A DNA stretch of 64,000 nucleotides, taken from Macrothele yani. Taxonomy: Eukaryota; Arthropoda; Arachnida; Araneae; Macrothelidae. The notes beneath the pieces are model-generated. The model had not been told where the DNA came from and did no database searches. It was given only the letters and a program-made list of their open reading frames with translations. The translations under genes were made by a program, and so were the position numbers. Below, in pieces: positions 48,600 to 59,869 of this stretch (its first letter is position 1; each line of letters begins with the position of its first letter). The stretch spans positions 33,995,501 to 34,059,500 of the forward strand of contig CM077011.1 of NCBI GenBank assembly GCA_039090855.1, written 5' to 3'.

Positions 48600-49760
48600 A
48601 TATCTGAAAAGTATTCTTCATAGCAAAAGCTATGCTAAGAATGTAAGGAAAAATAATTTTTCAAATACATCTCCTGGAGCTAGAGATAGTGAGAAAAAGG
48701 TTTTGACCTTTATGCCCCTAGCAGGAAAGCTATGCATAATATAAAGAGGATAATGTTTCCCATCTTTATTGTAGCAATTGGCACAGAGTAAAAACATGAA
48801 CATTTTCAATAGGCTTTTCAGAAGCAGAGACACAGCTGCAAACAGAAGCACACAAATACCACAGAGTGACAGAACTGTGAACTACAAAAAAAAAAAAAAA
48901 AAACTGTGCAATTGTAAGCAAAGTGTTGCACAAAGTAAATTACATCCAGTTGTAAATGAATTTTTTAGATAAGTTGTTTAGAAGCAGATATATCAAGAAA
49001 AACAGATTAAACTCTAGGTTTTGTAACATGTAGTGAGGAAATCATGCTTTATTATGGGAACAAAATACCCATAGAATGTTTCCAAAGTTAGAAGCATCTG
49101 AGTGAAAAATAATTTTTTCAATCAAATTTTTTTGTACCACAGATATTGTACACAGAAATGTGTACCACAAATATGTTGCACACAGAAATGTGAATTTATG
49201 CCCTCTAGTGGCACATTTTTTTTTTTTTGCATTAAGAAAATTTAAATTAAATGTAAAACACTATGCACCTGAAAAGCTCTATGATAAAGAAAGAATTTTT
49301 AAAATCAGACTTTTAAAAGCAGAGATCCACAAAAGAATTTTTAAATCGAGTTTTCGAAGTGCAGATTTTGCTGCAAATACATCAGAAACAGAAATGTACA
49401 CATACATCCTCTAGTGGCCAAACCATTCTTTCCCCAAAACTAAAAATTATATGCAGAACATTTCCCATCAGGAGCCCTATAAAAAGCAGATTTTTTTTTT
49501 TAAATAGGACTTTTGGAAGCATAGATATCAGGGAAATCAAAATTTATCTTTACTCCCTCAAAAGGAAAATCTATGCATTACTTGAAGAGGAAAAAAAAAA
49601 AAAAAATAAAATAAAACACGTACTCAAAATAGTCTCATAAAGGAAGAATGATTTTAATTGAATATTTGAAAGTGACGATATGGAATAAAATGCATTTTGA
49701 ATCTGACATTGTCTGCATTTACACCCTCTAGTGGCGAAGTTGTGTATTGTAAAAGAACCA
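48600..49760. repeat. Degenerate tandem array lying between the two halves of the duplication
   Basis: Units of irregular length share a succession of an AATTTTT-rich block, a TTTT.GAAGCAGAGAT-like word, ACAGAAATGT/TTTACAC-type words and CCCTCTAGTGGC (near 49199, 49403 and 49721; variants CCCCTAGCAGG near 48715 and CCCTCAAAAGG near 49555). I count five to six degenerate units. Homopolymer A or T runs recur at similar places in the units. Confidence 0.6.
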
Positions 49761-49849
49761 GAACGCATGGATCGCTGCTCCTACATTTCAACTTTCCAAT
49801 GCAAAAGAATCTTTCAAATTGGACTAACAGTTGCAAAAATATGGTGTCC

Positions 49850-50260
49850 ACAGACAAAGTGATAACAATAAGCACACATTTTTTCTTTTAAACAAAACTC
49901 ATGCTAAAAATGAGGAACATGATCAGAACAATATAAAAAGTTAGAATATCATCAGAAAGAGAGAGTTGGGGGACGGGTGGCACCTTGGTCCAAAAAATTT
50001 GAAATTGTGTAAATCACAAAACATTCTCATCCCTGCTAGAAGAACTATTTCTGGTGGTTCTAAATATTTTCAGCCAGTGGACGGCATGAAGGCCTCCAAA
50101 ATATATTGAATATCACAACATTAGAAACACCCAATAAACAATTCCAAAAATGTTTAATACATGGTAGAAACTTGAAAATAAGCTTCACAGAGATGTTGAA
50201 TACCATTATGTTAATACAATTTTTCAATTTTCATAGTGACTAAGGAGAATCTGTAGCACT
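49850..50260. repeat. Second copy of the intronic duplication, second half
   Basis: Matches 42590-43035: GAGGAACATGATCA, ATCACAAAACATTCTCATCC, TGCTAGAAGAACTATTTC (there CTACAAGAACAATAATTTC), CAATAAACAATTCCAAAAA and GGAGAATCTGTA. Orientation is the same as the first copy. Confidence 0.7.
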
Positions 50261-50659
50261 TGGAGTGTCTGGGTCTTTTCTAAAGAAATGCTGAAGCATA
50301 TGACTAAGTTTATCTGATCAGGCCTGCTGCATATTACCTCAAGAGAAAGCGAAGTGCATGTCAGTAAACCCAAAATAGCTTCCAGTCAAAAAAGGAAACA
50401 TTACAAATTTTGAAAGGAAAAAATAAAATACAAAAAGTTTACCTTCAACCCACTAAATGAGCAATGGAAGACACCGGAAAAGTCGGAAGTACAATAATTT
50501 CAAGAAGTCAATTTTTTTTGCAGGGGCCAGAGGGGAAATAATTAGGAAAAGGCCAATTTAAGGAGTTCTTAAATTCCAAGAGGCACATTAACGCTGTATG
50601 TAGGAACTCACCTTTCAGAATATGTAAATATCATGTGTCTCTGCAGTGGAAATGAGAAT

Positions 50660-50839
<180 letters not shown>

Positions 50840-51247
50840 TCACAGTAGAAAACTTTACGGAACGATAAAAGAACTGAAAGGAATTTTATTTTAGAGCAAA
50901 ACAAAACAGATTTCTATTTACTTTTCTCTCTCTCAATGTGTGTTTGTACTACTTCAAATTTTTTCACCTTTTGAATTTCCACACACGTTTCTAATGAACA
51001 TCATGTGGTAGGCAGGTGTAAAAATTTTATTCTGAGCTAAGATCAAATCAACATACTGTAGTAGTTAGCAATTTTTACACTAGACACACAAAAGTTTTTA
51101 CATTTCTTTTTATAATATGGCAGAGTCAATGGTCTTTACTTTTACAATGAATACGAGAATTATTATCAGCATTTTCAAAACAGGTCATGAAGAAAATTAT
51201 TTATTCTACAAAAAATCGATAAGAAAAAAGTAATATTACAAATATAC

Positions 51248-51451
51248 CTTTTTGTGGTGGGCGGAAATGAGTAACTACATTGGGTCGGAACTGAGTTTTA
51301 GCCAATAAGCTTGGTGGTAGCTGCACTGCTATTATACGGCCATCAGGTAATCGTAAATATACTCCTTTAGGGGTTCTTAGCACCAGTACATCCTGCCCAG
51401 CAGGAATTACAACAGGAGGTGCCCCAGGGGTGAGTACAGGTATACTAACAT
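51248..51451 (-). CDS. RAD54L2: RAD54L2 (ARIP4) orthologue, 204-nt exon
   Basis: On the minus strand the acceptor TTTCTTTCTAG precedes 51451 and the donor GTATAT follows 51248. The exon completes the codon begun in 63103-63296 and leaves one base for the next exon. It encodes SIPVLTPGAPPVVIPAGQD, then LVLRTPKGVYLRLPDGRI and IAVQLPPSLLAKTQFRP. The R-(T/G)-x-KG-x-Y-x-R-x-x-DGRI-x-AV pattern corresponds to the conserved segment in the tail of vertebrate ARIP4 (IIRGTKGTYIRTSDGRIFAV), which identifies the gene. It lies C-terminal to the SNF2 helicase core. A hAT MITE sits 153 bp upstream of the acceptor. Confidence 0.9.
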
Positions 51452-51604
51452 CTAGAAAGAAATATTTTTTTTAGCACAAATGACAATATAAAAGAACACA
51501 TCACACATGGAATATATATATTTTCAATATTTGGTTATGGAATGGATACATATAAGGATGTCAGAAAAGTCAAGTACAAAATGAATATTTCAGAACTCTT
51601 AAAG

Positions 51605-52451
51605 CAGCATTTCCCATTTGGTGGCTCGCGAACCCTGTGTCCAAGGGGTTCATGGTAAAAATTCTGCAATGGTGTCTCCATAAAATTACATTAAAGGTAT
51701 TTTTTTAAACTGCAAGTAAGTGGAAATGCATAACAATTTAACTATTTTTTGAAGCATGTTTGGGATATGCATTCTTACATAGCATGCATGAGAGAGTGAT
51801 TGGTGCAGTATTATGTTTCAAAAACTTCCACGTGCAACAGACAACTGCAGCAAGGGAAAGACTACTTTGTTACATCACATGGTCATGGAAAAGTTCATTC
51901 CACCTGACTGATGTAGAAAGAAATCGGTTAGTTTGTAGCTTGTGCAATGACTTTGCAGAGTGTGCATGTGCTGCTGTTGTTCACCGGTACTCTCACAGCA
52001 TAGAAAGTCTGTTCATCTTTAAGATAGCACTGGGATTGTAGGAACTTGTGAATTTTGAACTTCAGGGTGGAAATACTTGCCATTAATAATTTTTTACTAT
52101 GAAATCATGGGTCACTCGTTGAAGACTGGAACCATGGTAAAATGTGGTAATGAGGAGCAAAATAGTTATATTCTATCTTCAAACATGCCACAAGATGATC
52201 TTCTGACCCGTAAAATACACTCAACTGTAAAAAATTTCAAAACATTGCTTCAAAATTTTCAAGATATTGGCATTACATCTAGTACTAAAAAAAAACAAAA
52301 CAAAAACGGTGAGACTATAATAAATTTGACTTTACAGGAAGTGAGGTCTATCCACGCCCAGAAGGCATCATTTGCGGAGAAGTTCTTGGGTTCGCAATTA
52401 CAATATAATGTTGAAAGGAATACGTGGGTCAAAAAAGGTTGGGAACCGCTC
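51605..52451. mobile_element. Non-autonomous hAT element, 847 bp, beside a RAD54L2 exon
   Basis: TCTTAAAG is present at both edges (51597-51604 and 52452-52459), an exact 8-bp duplication. The left end CAGCATTTCCCATTTGG and the reverse complement of the right end GAGCGGTTCCCAACC are diverged versions of the widespread CAGxGGTTCCCAACC hAT terminus. A 126-codon plus-strand open frame (52077-52457) runs into the right end but has no transposase motif, so the element is non-autonomous or internally deleted. Confidence 0.85.
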
Positions 52452-52720
52452 TCTTAAAGTAATGTACACACTTTCATATGAGATAGACCTCAAACCAGAT
52501 ACATAACTTTATTGAAAAAAAAACAAAAAAAAAAACAGAACCAGTTGTGTTAATCTTTCTACGGTGCAACCACGCTACTTGGATTCTATTTTTTATGTAC
52601 CAAACATTTTCTATCAAATCACGAACATGCTGAGGAGGATGAAATTCAATTTCAGCAAAGTCTCTGGCATCTTTATATACCATGCTTAAGACAAATATTG
52701 ACAAGCCCTCTCTTTCTAAT

Positions 52721-53020
52721 GAGGCAGGTATTTATGCCATCCCTCTACAATATTTTGACGGCTCCAAGTGATACTACGTCAGAATGACAAAACATTTGTT
52801 TAGAGTTAGAATCAACAGACATAAAAGAGACACAAGGGACGGAAAAGTAACCACTGTCCTATCCAGAGAAGTAAAGTTCAAGTCTGCTGATTCTATGTGT
52901 GATGATATGAAGAAATTAGCTTTTTCCTCCATGCCTAGATCTACTGCCATTCGTGAAACTTTAGATATCGTTATCAACAGTGAGGTTTGCAATAATAGAG
53001 TCTTTCTAGAATTTCCATGA
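52721..53020 (+). pseudogene. Penelope-like element fragment: GIY-YIG endonuclease domain
   Basis: The plus strand reads EAGIYAIPLQYFDGSK, a stop at 52760-52762, then YYVRMTKHLFRVRINRHKRD and on to a stop at 53018-53020. This is the GIY...Y-V-G...R...H arrangement of the GIY-YIG nuclease that Penelope-like retroelements carry at their C-terminus; the second motif has decayed (YVR for YVG). The reverse transcriptase part is absent, so this is a short 3' remnant. It shows that the Penelope class exists in this genome. Confidence 0.7.
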
Positions 53021-53414
53021 ATTTGGAACCAGTTCTATAGATAATGCAGTTTTTTCCTTCCATGGTTCCACATGCCCAATCAAAATGACACCTCATTTCT
53101 TGGAATGAATAATTACAATCTTATCTATTCACTTATTGTTTATTAAATCAATGCATTCAAATTGTTAAAACATTCTATTATTCCGTTTGCTGTCTACTTT
53201 CCTTGAAAAAGCCATCTGGTTGATGTGCGAACGCTTGGAAACTTTTATTTCTGTTCTACGCCCCAATAAATTTATATTACCAGTCTAGTTATACTGTTTT
53301 AAGTAATCTGCACATCCCTATTTGGTATTTGCTATACATACATGGACAAACAATTAAATAACAAGACTGCAGTTAACACCTTCTCTGTAAAGAATTTTAT
53401 CAAAAATTACAGAT

Positions 53415-53850
53415 CAATTGCAGTGACACATGAATTCCAGTGTTGTTCCCAGCTATCAAAATAGTTCTTGAAGTTATTTTCTTGATGTGCGTCTGAGCCA
53501 CTTCTACTATCTGGTAATGTGAACCTTAGAATTTTTTTCAGTCTTGGGAAAAGAAAAAAATTGCATGGGGAAAGATCTGGTGAACAAGCAGAGCCTTTAA
53601 GAATAACAATGCCCCCCCCCCCTCACACACACACACACAAACAAAAAAACTGCATAACAAGAAAGTGCTGTGTGTTTGAAGGTGCATTCTCATGGTGGAC
53701 AATCCACTTCCGAGGAAACACATTTGGTCTCCAACAACATATTCTTTGTCTTAAACATTCCAAAAGTTGCAGATAAAAGCAGGTCTGGTTAACGGTCTGT
53801 CCAGTTGGAACTAATGCCCAGTACACAATCCATTTGTAGACAAAAAAAAA
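53415..53850 (-). pseudogene. mariner transposase C-terminal fragment
   Basis: Minus-strand frames give VPTGQTVNQTCFYLQLLECL near 53815-53755, then FPRKWIVHHENAPSNTQHF near 53720-53665. After a CA/C-run and a frameshift, a FPMQFFFFPRLKKILRFTL-like stretch follows near 53575-53520. The C-terminal FxxWEQHWNSCV is near 53445. This is the mariner order: target-capture region, the second catalytic Asp (here Glu in HHEN) and the YSPDL/FLFPxLK region (largely lost). The N-terminal half, including the first catalytic Asp, is missing. Confidence 0.8.
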
Positions 53851-53996
53851 AACAAAAAAAAACCGTCATGGCCTTCACTTTTGACATGCATGCCTTTTTT
53901 GGGATGTGGTAAATCTGGAGACTGCTTCATAGCTGATGGTGAACCATGTGCTCATGAATGCTCCCTCTATGTAAGCAGCAGGTCTATGCATACTGG

Positions 53997-54070
53997 CAAC
54001 ATGACAAATAGAAGAGAACTGGGCCTGTGAGAGCAACATGACAAATAGAAGAGAACTGGGCCTGTGAGAG
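53997..54070. repeat. 37-bp tandem duplication
   Basis: CAACATGACAAATAGAAGAG followed by AACTGGGCCTGTGAGAG occurs twice in direct succession without differences (53997-54033 and 54034-54070). Being identical, it is recent or an assembly artefact. Confidence 0.9.
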
Positions 54071-54949
54071 CAACATTTCTCCATATGACCTAGAAAGAAT
54101 GGGTACAGGTGAGTTACCAAGGAACAAATAAAGTAATGGCCACTCAGGATCCACTGAACCAGAATTATAAATCCTAGAATAATCCAGAATTTTAATAACA
54201 TGAGATTGCGACCAACTAGCTTGGTTTTGCATGTAAATTCTCAAACATTGGCTTGTTCTTGTTGCAGCAATATAGACCTGCTAACTTTCAATAACAGAAA
54301 TCTGTAAAAAATCTTCACTGAACATTTCATTGATATACTCAATTGACTGATGTATCAAACATATGATTTATTACGTAAATGACTTGTCGATTTTAGCTGA
54401 TTCCATATTCTATAATTAAAACATTTGGCATTATTTCACACTTACAGTAATTAAAATGCAATCAATACATATTATCTCATTAATACAATATCATTGGATT
54501 ACTACACACACACAGATAGAAATTTCATTCGTAACGGTGAAATTATTGCGAATATATATTGCAGTAATTATTAACTTTAATTTAACTGAGGTCTTGACCT
54601 TACATTTTTTGTGCCAACATATTAGAATACCCTTAAAAAAAAAACAATATAATTTTAGGTCTCATGTGAGGCTGATGTTTTACATTTCCCTCTCTCTCTT
54701 AATGCAGTTATTGTCAATCCCAGTCCTACAGCAGTACTATGTCCTTTCAACAAGGCTGAGAGCAGAAGTTTAGGGACACAGAAGTGGAGAAAATATGATC
54801 AGGTAATCAAAATATGCAGATGTGTCCTTGTGGACATGCATTCTTCCCTCAACATTGCACTAACCTGAAAAAATAAATAAAAAATAAATAAAGAATTGAG
54901 AACGCGTTCACTACTGGTGGTCAACCCAAAAGCAGTTCCACAGAAAGTA
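54071..54949. other. Intronic sequence, nothing recognised
   Basis: AT-rich intron between the mariner fragment and the next Tc1 element. Confidence 0.5.
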
Positions 54950-56166
54950 CACTATCTACCAACAAGTAATTGGACACCTGTGATAGCAAAGGAAAACAAA
55001 GTTTATTCACCTTCAATAGTTGGTGGAGCCTCCATGAGCGGCGATTACAGCTGCGACCCTCCGGGGCATACTCTCAACCAGGCGTTGTATGACAGCTAGC
55101 GATATTTTCTTCCACTTGGCTTGGAGGAGACAGGCCAGTTCATTCACCGATTTCGGACGGTGGGGGCACCCCTTAGTCGAAGCACCAACTCGTCCCAGAG
55201 GTGCTTGATAGGGTTAAGGTCCAGGCTCTGCACAGGCCAGTTTATTCGATTAACCCCATTGCCGCCATACCAAGCTATGGTGGACCTCGCAACATGACAG
55301 GTGGCATTGTCTTCCTGAAAGTAACATGGGTCCACCCCGTAAAACTGCCACAATATAGGAAGCGCATGGTCATCCAAAATGGTGCAGTAGGTCTCGGCGT
55401 TGAGTCTACCAGGAATTGTGACCAAGGGTCCCGTGCCATACCAGGAGAAACACCCCCATAGCATAATTCCATCGCCGCCGAACTTCACAGTTGGCACAAT
55501 ACATTGCGGCAGGAGGCGTTCTCCAGGCAGACTACAAACCCAGACCCTGCCATCCGAATAGAAGAGGGTGAACCTTGATTCGTCGCTCCAGAGAACCTGT
55601 TTCCACTGTTCAACGGTCCACTGTCGACGTTCTTTGCACCATGTTAGCTGAGCAGCGCTATTGGACTTGGTGATCAAATGCTTGTGGGCGGCAGCACGTC
55701 CATGATAACCGAGCAGATGGGCTTCCTTACGGATGGTATTCATCGAAAGAACACTCCCGGATGCCTGTTGGAACTCCTCGCGGATGTGGCCCATCGATTT
55801 GGTGCGGTTCTTCCGAATTTCTCTGGCCAGCACCCGTCGGTCTCTAACTCCCAGTTTTGTGGGTCTGCCGGGTCAGGGCACATTCGACAGTCACCTCTCA
55901 TCTTCCACTTGCCAATCACGTAGGCCACTGTCGATTTTGGGTACTTCAACTTGCTGGACATGTCACGTATGGATCGGCCATTTCTGTGATACACGACGAT
56001 TACACCTTTCTCGAAATCAGAGAGCTCCGAACTGCGTGGCATCATGCATGCGACTGGTTGTGTTGTTGTTTCCCAAACGATATTTAACGGTGGCGGCTGT
56101 GACGTGCATCAGGACCGCAGATATCGTCGGTTGCAGGGGTGTCCAATTACTTGTTGGTAGATAGTG
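54950..56166 (-). mobile_element. Tc1-like element, copy 2 of the 6533-7951 family
   Basis: The terminal repeats CACTATCTACCAACAAGT (left) and their complement (right) are the same 29 bp as in copy 1, with TA at 54948-54949 and 56167-56168. At 1217 bp it lacks the insert of copy 1 and so gives the family's original structure. It inserted in the 11.6-kb RAD54L2 intron, with its transposase on the same strand as the gene. Confidence 0.93.
55100..56045 (-). pseudogene. Tc1-like transposase, two frameshifts
   Basis: It starts MMPRSSELSDFEKGVIVVYH at 56045, giving the uninterrupted N-terminal HTH that copy 1 has lost to its insert. The frame shifts near 55830-55850 (after [14 protein letters not shown]) and continues as [20 protein letters not shown] from 55833. 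The catalytic set is present: [24 protein letters not shown] and [14 protein letters not shown] second shift near 55165 ends the frame as GAPTVRNR instead of the family's longer C-terminus. About 340 residues are expected for the intact protein. Confidence 0.9.
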
Positions 56167-56168
56167 TA

Positions 56169-56700
56169 GTTGGCATACACACCAAAAAGAAAAACAGAAC
56201 TAAACCCACTAGAAGTTTAGGCAAGAATCTTTCTACAGAAGAACTTGAAGAACATACAGTACAGCTCCAACCATCCAATGTTCAACACAATTTTTTTTTT
56301 GTGATGGTTAGTCATTATTTAACATTAATGATGAAAATTGTGCAATGATCTACCTTCAACAAGCTAGCACAAAAATGTTATATCTTTGGGGCTTTTCTTT
56401 AAGACATGGATAACTTTGATGCTCTGAAACAAAAGAATATACATGTAGATGTAGAAAACCTACTCCTTTTGGCCTGTCTACATGCACGGTTTCCTTTTTT
56501 TTTTTTTTTTTTTTTTTTTGCGTCATTCATAAAAGCCTACCAACTTGAATTTAAAAGGGGAGGAGCAAGAGCAGATCAGGATGCATGGAAACCCGAAAGA
56601 ATGTTCTGCAGAAACTGTTCAAGACAAAAAATGGCTGTGTTTACTGATGTACCAAAACCAAATAGAAGTGGGACTATAATGGCAATAAGTTAACTGTACA
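56169..56700 (+). other. Open segments between transposons, possible shredded coding sequence
   Basis: Two plus-strand stretches read like ordinary protein rather than transposase: about 56169-56291 (HTKKKNRTKPTRSLGKNLST then EELEEHTVQLQPSNVQHN) and 56406-56690 (MDNFDALKQKNIHVDVENLL, a T29 run at 56491-56519, then DAWKPERMFCRNCSRQKMAV). With 57834-58099 and about 59630-59735 they could be parts of one retrocopy or nested gene split by three Tc1 insertions. I do not recognise the protein and cannot prove a common origin. Confidence 0.3.
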
Positions 56701-56822
56701 ATGCTTAGAGACATTTTAAGTGGTTTTGATGTAATTCCCAAATAATTCAAGAAATATGCCAGAGAAGCAGCTTAATTGTTCATCACTGAATAGGGCTCTC
56801 CAGGCAAAGTGGTGTTCACAAA

Positions 56823-57831
56823 ACACATTACTATTTATGAAAATTGCAACACCATGAAGGACTGCTGGTATTAAACTTACAGGGTACGTACAACAGATTG
56901 AGACATGCAAATGATCAAAATGTAAGTGAAAATGTGCATGCAGTTTCAAAGCAGTGCGCTCTGAACCGTCCAGTCTTAGGCATAAAGAGGAAAACCTGAA
57001 AAGAATGTTCTGCAGAAAAAACTCAAACTAGATGTTGCAACCAATGAAGATTCGACATTGAGTTGAAAGGGTGTTTCTTGTGTCTCATTATGCCCAGTCA
57101 CCGAAGAAGTCCATCATGAACGCCTGAAGGATTTTGAGCAAGGAAGGATTGTTGGGGTGAGAGAAACAGGATTTTCCTACCGCGACACTCCTATTCGTAT
57201 GGGATGAAACGCCACTGCAGTGATGTGAACGGGGCATCACTGGACAGTTGAGGCTCAAACGGACAGAAATCTGGGAAATGGACAACAAAATCGCACGACT
57301 GCACGGCATGGCAGACACCTTTGCCGCATGGCAGTAACGATTGCACGACATCCCCTGTGTTTGTGCAGCAGTGGAGCACTGTCACAGGTCAGGCTTTGTC
57401 CTACAGCACAGTTCGACATTGTCTGCTGAACAGAGGACTGGTCACTAGCAGCTCATTGCCGTGCATTTCTTTGAAACCTCAATCACAGATGTCTTAGGCT
57501 GCAATGGGGCCTCAAACACAGACATTGGCGTTCTGATTGTCAACGAGTCATGTTTTCTGACAAGTCACGATTCAACTTCATGCACCATGATGGGCGCATA
57601 TATGTTCGAAGATATTGTGGTAAACAGCACCTTGCAGGGTCTTATCAGCCCAACGCCAAGTGTCATGGTTTGGGGTGCCACTGGGCTCAATTCGCGATCT
57701 CACCTGATATGAATTGAGGGAGCCCTCAACAGCAAGTGATACATTATTTCCTGTAACATGAGGAATCTGTGATATAAATTTCATTTCAATAACATGATTC
57801 TTTCTTGGTGCAACTTTCACAAACAGTAGTG
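56823..57831 (+). mobile_element. Tc1-like element, fifth type, internally deleted
   Basis: The left end near 56823-56855 (ATTACTATTTATGAAAATTG then CAACACCATGAAGG) pairs with the complement of the right end (CACTACTGTTTGTGAAAGTT then GCACCAAGAAAG); TA at 57832-57833 marks the right edge. Broken plus-strand frames contain an HTH-like part (57090-57420). From about 57550 there is a SDKSRFNFMHHDGRIYVRRY-type first-Asp region, read with frameshifts. The half carrying the second Asp and the Glu is deleted after about 57720. Confidence 0.75.
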
Positions 57832-57833
57832 TA

Positions 57834-58097
57834 TGGAATTCATGGATCCGAAGTAGTGAAGTGTGTTTTGCTGGCAATTGACCAATTGTTGGAAGAGGTG
57901 TCGAATACAGAATTGAAAAATTTAAAAAATACAGAACATCGTTTATTAAATATGACTAGTGAAGTCACAGACAGAAATTTCCTGAATAATTTGCTAATGT
58001 TATTGGACCTTCTAACTTATAACAATGAAAAAAGTGCTACGTCTAAACCCAAATCAAAATCTCATTCTGATGTGCTTCAGCTTTTTAAAGCACCACA
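57834..58097 (+). other. 88-codon open segment between two Tc1 elements
   Basis: The plus strand is open from Tc1 edge to Tc1 edge and encodes IHGSEVVKCVLLAIDQLLEE, then SNTELKNLKNTEHRLLNMTS, DRNFLNNLLMLLDLLTYNNE and KPKSKSHSDVLQLFKAPH. Amphipathic Leu-rich helices and a Lys/Ser linker look protein-like and unlike the AT-driven frames elsewhere. No family recognised. It has no start codon of its own and no clear splice sites; it may be part of a disrupted coding sequence together with 56169-56700. Confidence 0.35.
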
Positions 58098-58099
58098 TA

Positions 58100-59390
58100 C
58101 ACTCATTGTCATAAAAATCTAAGCACCAAGAACGAGGCGTTGGATTGAAATGAGATTTTAGTAGCGAGATGGTGCGTACCAAGGACAGACGTGATTACAA
58201 TATCACAGCAGCAGGACGATCTCCCGTAGACACACAGTACACATTCTGGTCAGGGTTAGTGATGCGTCAGACCGCCCAGTGCTCGGATACATGCAGTGAT
58301 ACGGTCTAGCTACGGTCTAGCATGGAGTCAAAGAGACGCAGTATGTTACCCTGGGACAGATTGGCTCACACTTCTTGCAACTGACACTCTAAATCACAAA
58401 CACTGGGACATGGAGAAAGCTGGCATCCTATCTGGTCCCACATGTGCTCAATGAACGAGAGATCAGGTGATCTAGAAGGCCATGGAAGCATTGAAGCATG
58501 ATGTAGACAGTCCTGGGAAACCCTAGCCGCGTGTGGACGGGAGTATCTTGTTGGAAAATGGCTTTGGGCTGCCCCACCAGGAAAGGCAGCAGATGGGGGT
58601 GTAGGATCTCCTGTACGTAGTGCTGGGCTGTCAACGTCTCTCGGTTCACATCGAGGGAAATCCGGCTGTCATACTCGATGGCTCCCCAGACCATCACACC
58701 TGCAGTTCAGGATGTGTACCGCTGTACAGTGAGGTTGGGATTGCAGCTCTCACCTGCAGTCCTCCGCACTCTGACATGGTGGTCGTCCGTCCCCATACAG
58801 AAGCGGAATTCATTGCTGAACACAATATGTCGACAGCCCATAGCATTCTCCGTTGCTCACTGCTGACACCACAGCAATCGATGCCAACAATGGTCAGGTG
58901 TTAATGGCAGAAAATGTAAGGGCCGTGGAGAGTGCAGATTTGCTTATGCCAGGTGTCTGGAAATGGTTCTGATGGACATTGAAGTCCCGTGTACAACCCC
59001 CAAATGTCTCTGGAGATTGGACGAGGACGTCGTCGTATTGTGTGCGTGCCGCTCTCACGATTGCACTGTACTGTCCAACTGGCCACCCTGTTTCTCTCAT
59101 AGCGATGACACAGCCTCATTCAAACTCTGTCAGTTGCTTGTATGGACATCTACGGCGGCTTATCGGCATGTCTATCGCTCAGGGATCTCACCTGACTCTT
59201 ACCGTGCATTTTGGCAGAAATGTGGAGTCCCCTACATGGCACTTTATAAGCCCCAAGGATTGCGATTGCAGCGTTGGTCTTGGAAGTGGGGCATGTGCAA
59301 TCGCATATCTGCCTTCCCAGTAGCTATTCACCAAGTTTTGCGTTATTCGTAGCTTTTTTCTTGGCGAGTCGATTTTTATGACAATGAGTG
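58100..59390 (-). mobile_element. Tc1-like element, sixth type, perfect 20-bp terminal repeats
   Basis: CACTCATTGTCATAAAAATC at 58100-58119 is exactly complemented at 59371-59390, with TA at 58098-58099 and 59391-59392. The minus-strand transposase is frameshifted. A NEFRFCMGTDD-type first-Asp region lies near 58815-58785. The block MMVWGAIEYDSRISLDVNRE starts at 58697, KAIFQQDTPVHTR near 58555 carries the second Asp, and a SPDLSFIEHMWDQ-type Glu region lies near 58470-58430. HTH remnants are at about 59100-58900. Confidence 0.92.
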
Positions 59391-59392
59391 TA

Positions 59393-59869
59393 TATAACGT
59401 TCAAACACTGACCAAGATACAGACAATGATGCATTTTTTTCATTAATTTTGCTCTATTCTACATATCAAAGTAACATTAGTGATAAGAACGACAGCAGTA
59501 AGGTAATTAATTATTCATGCAATTACAGTAAATAAAAAAATTCTAAGATATGAGATTTTGTCTCAGTTTTAAGCCTGTGCGACCTACTGTGAGATGGTTA
59601 GATTTTTGAGTTCAGTAATGGAACGTGGCTTGCAACAGCACCGCATGAAGAAGAAAAAGAAGTCTTAATCAAAATAACAAGAAGGACATTTTCACAGCTA
59701 AAACTTCCAGATCTATTTATACCTCCAGTAACAAGATGAGACCCAATCAGGAGACCCTACCAGCAGAAGTGAATAAGTTGTTTCTGCAAGACTTGATGTG
59801 ACCCACAAAGCAAAAATCTGGAACCAATTTTTTTCATAAAGTGATGCTTCAACACTTTACTACCGATGC
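59393..59869 (+). other. Spacer with one short protein-like segment
   Basis: Near 59630-59735 one plus-strand frame reads APHEEEKEVLIKITRRTFSQ then LKLPDLFIPPVTR before a stop. It may belong with the open segments at 56169-56700 and 57834-58097. Otherwise AT-rich with no recognised feature. Confidence 0.3.

Noticed and set aside
55201..56164. Plus-strand frames over the Tc1 copy at 54950-56166
   Set aside because: Antisense of the transposase; the catalytic motifs are on the minus strand.
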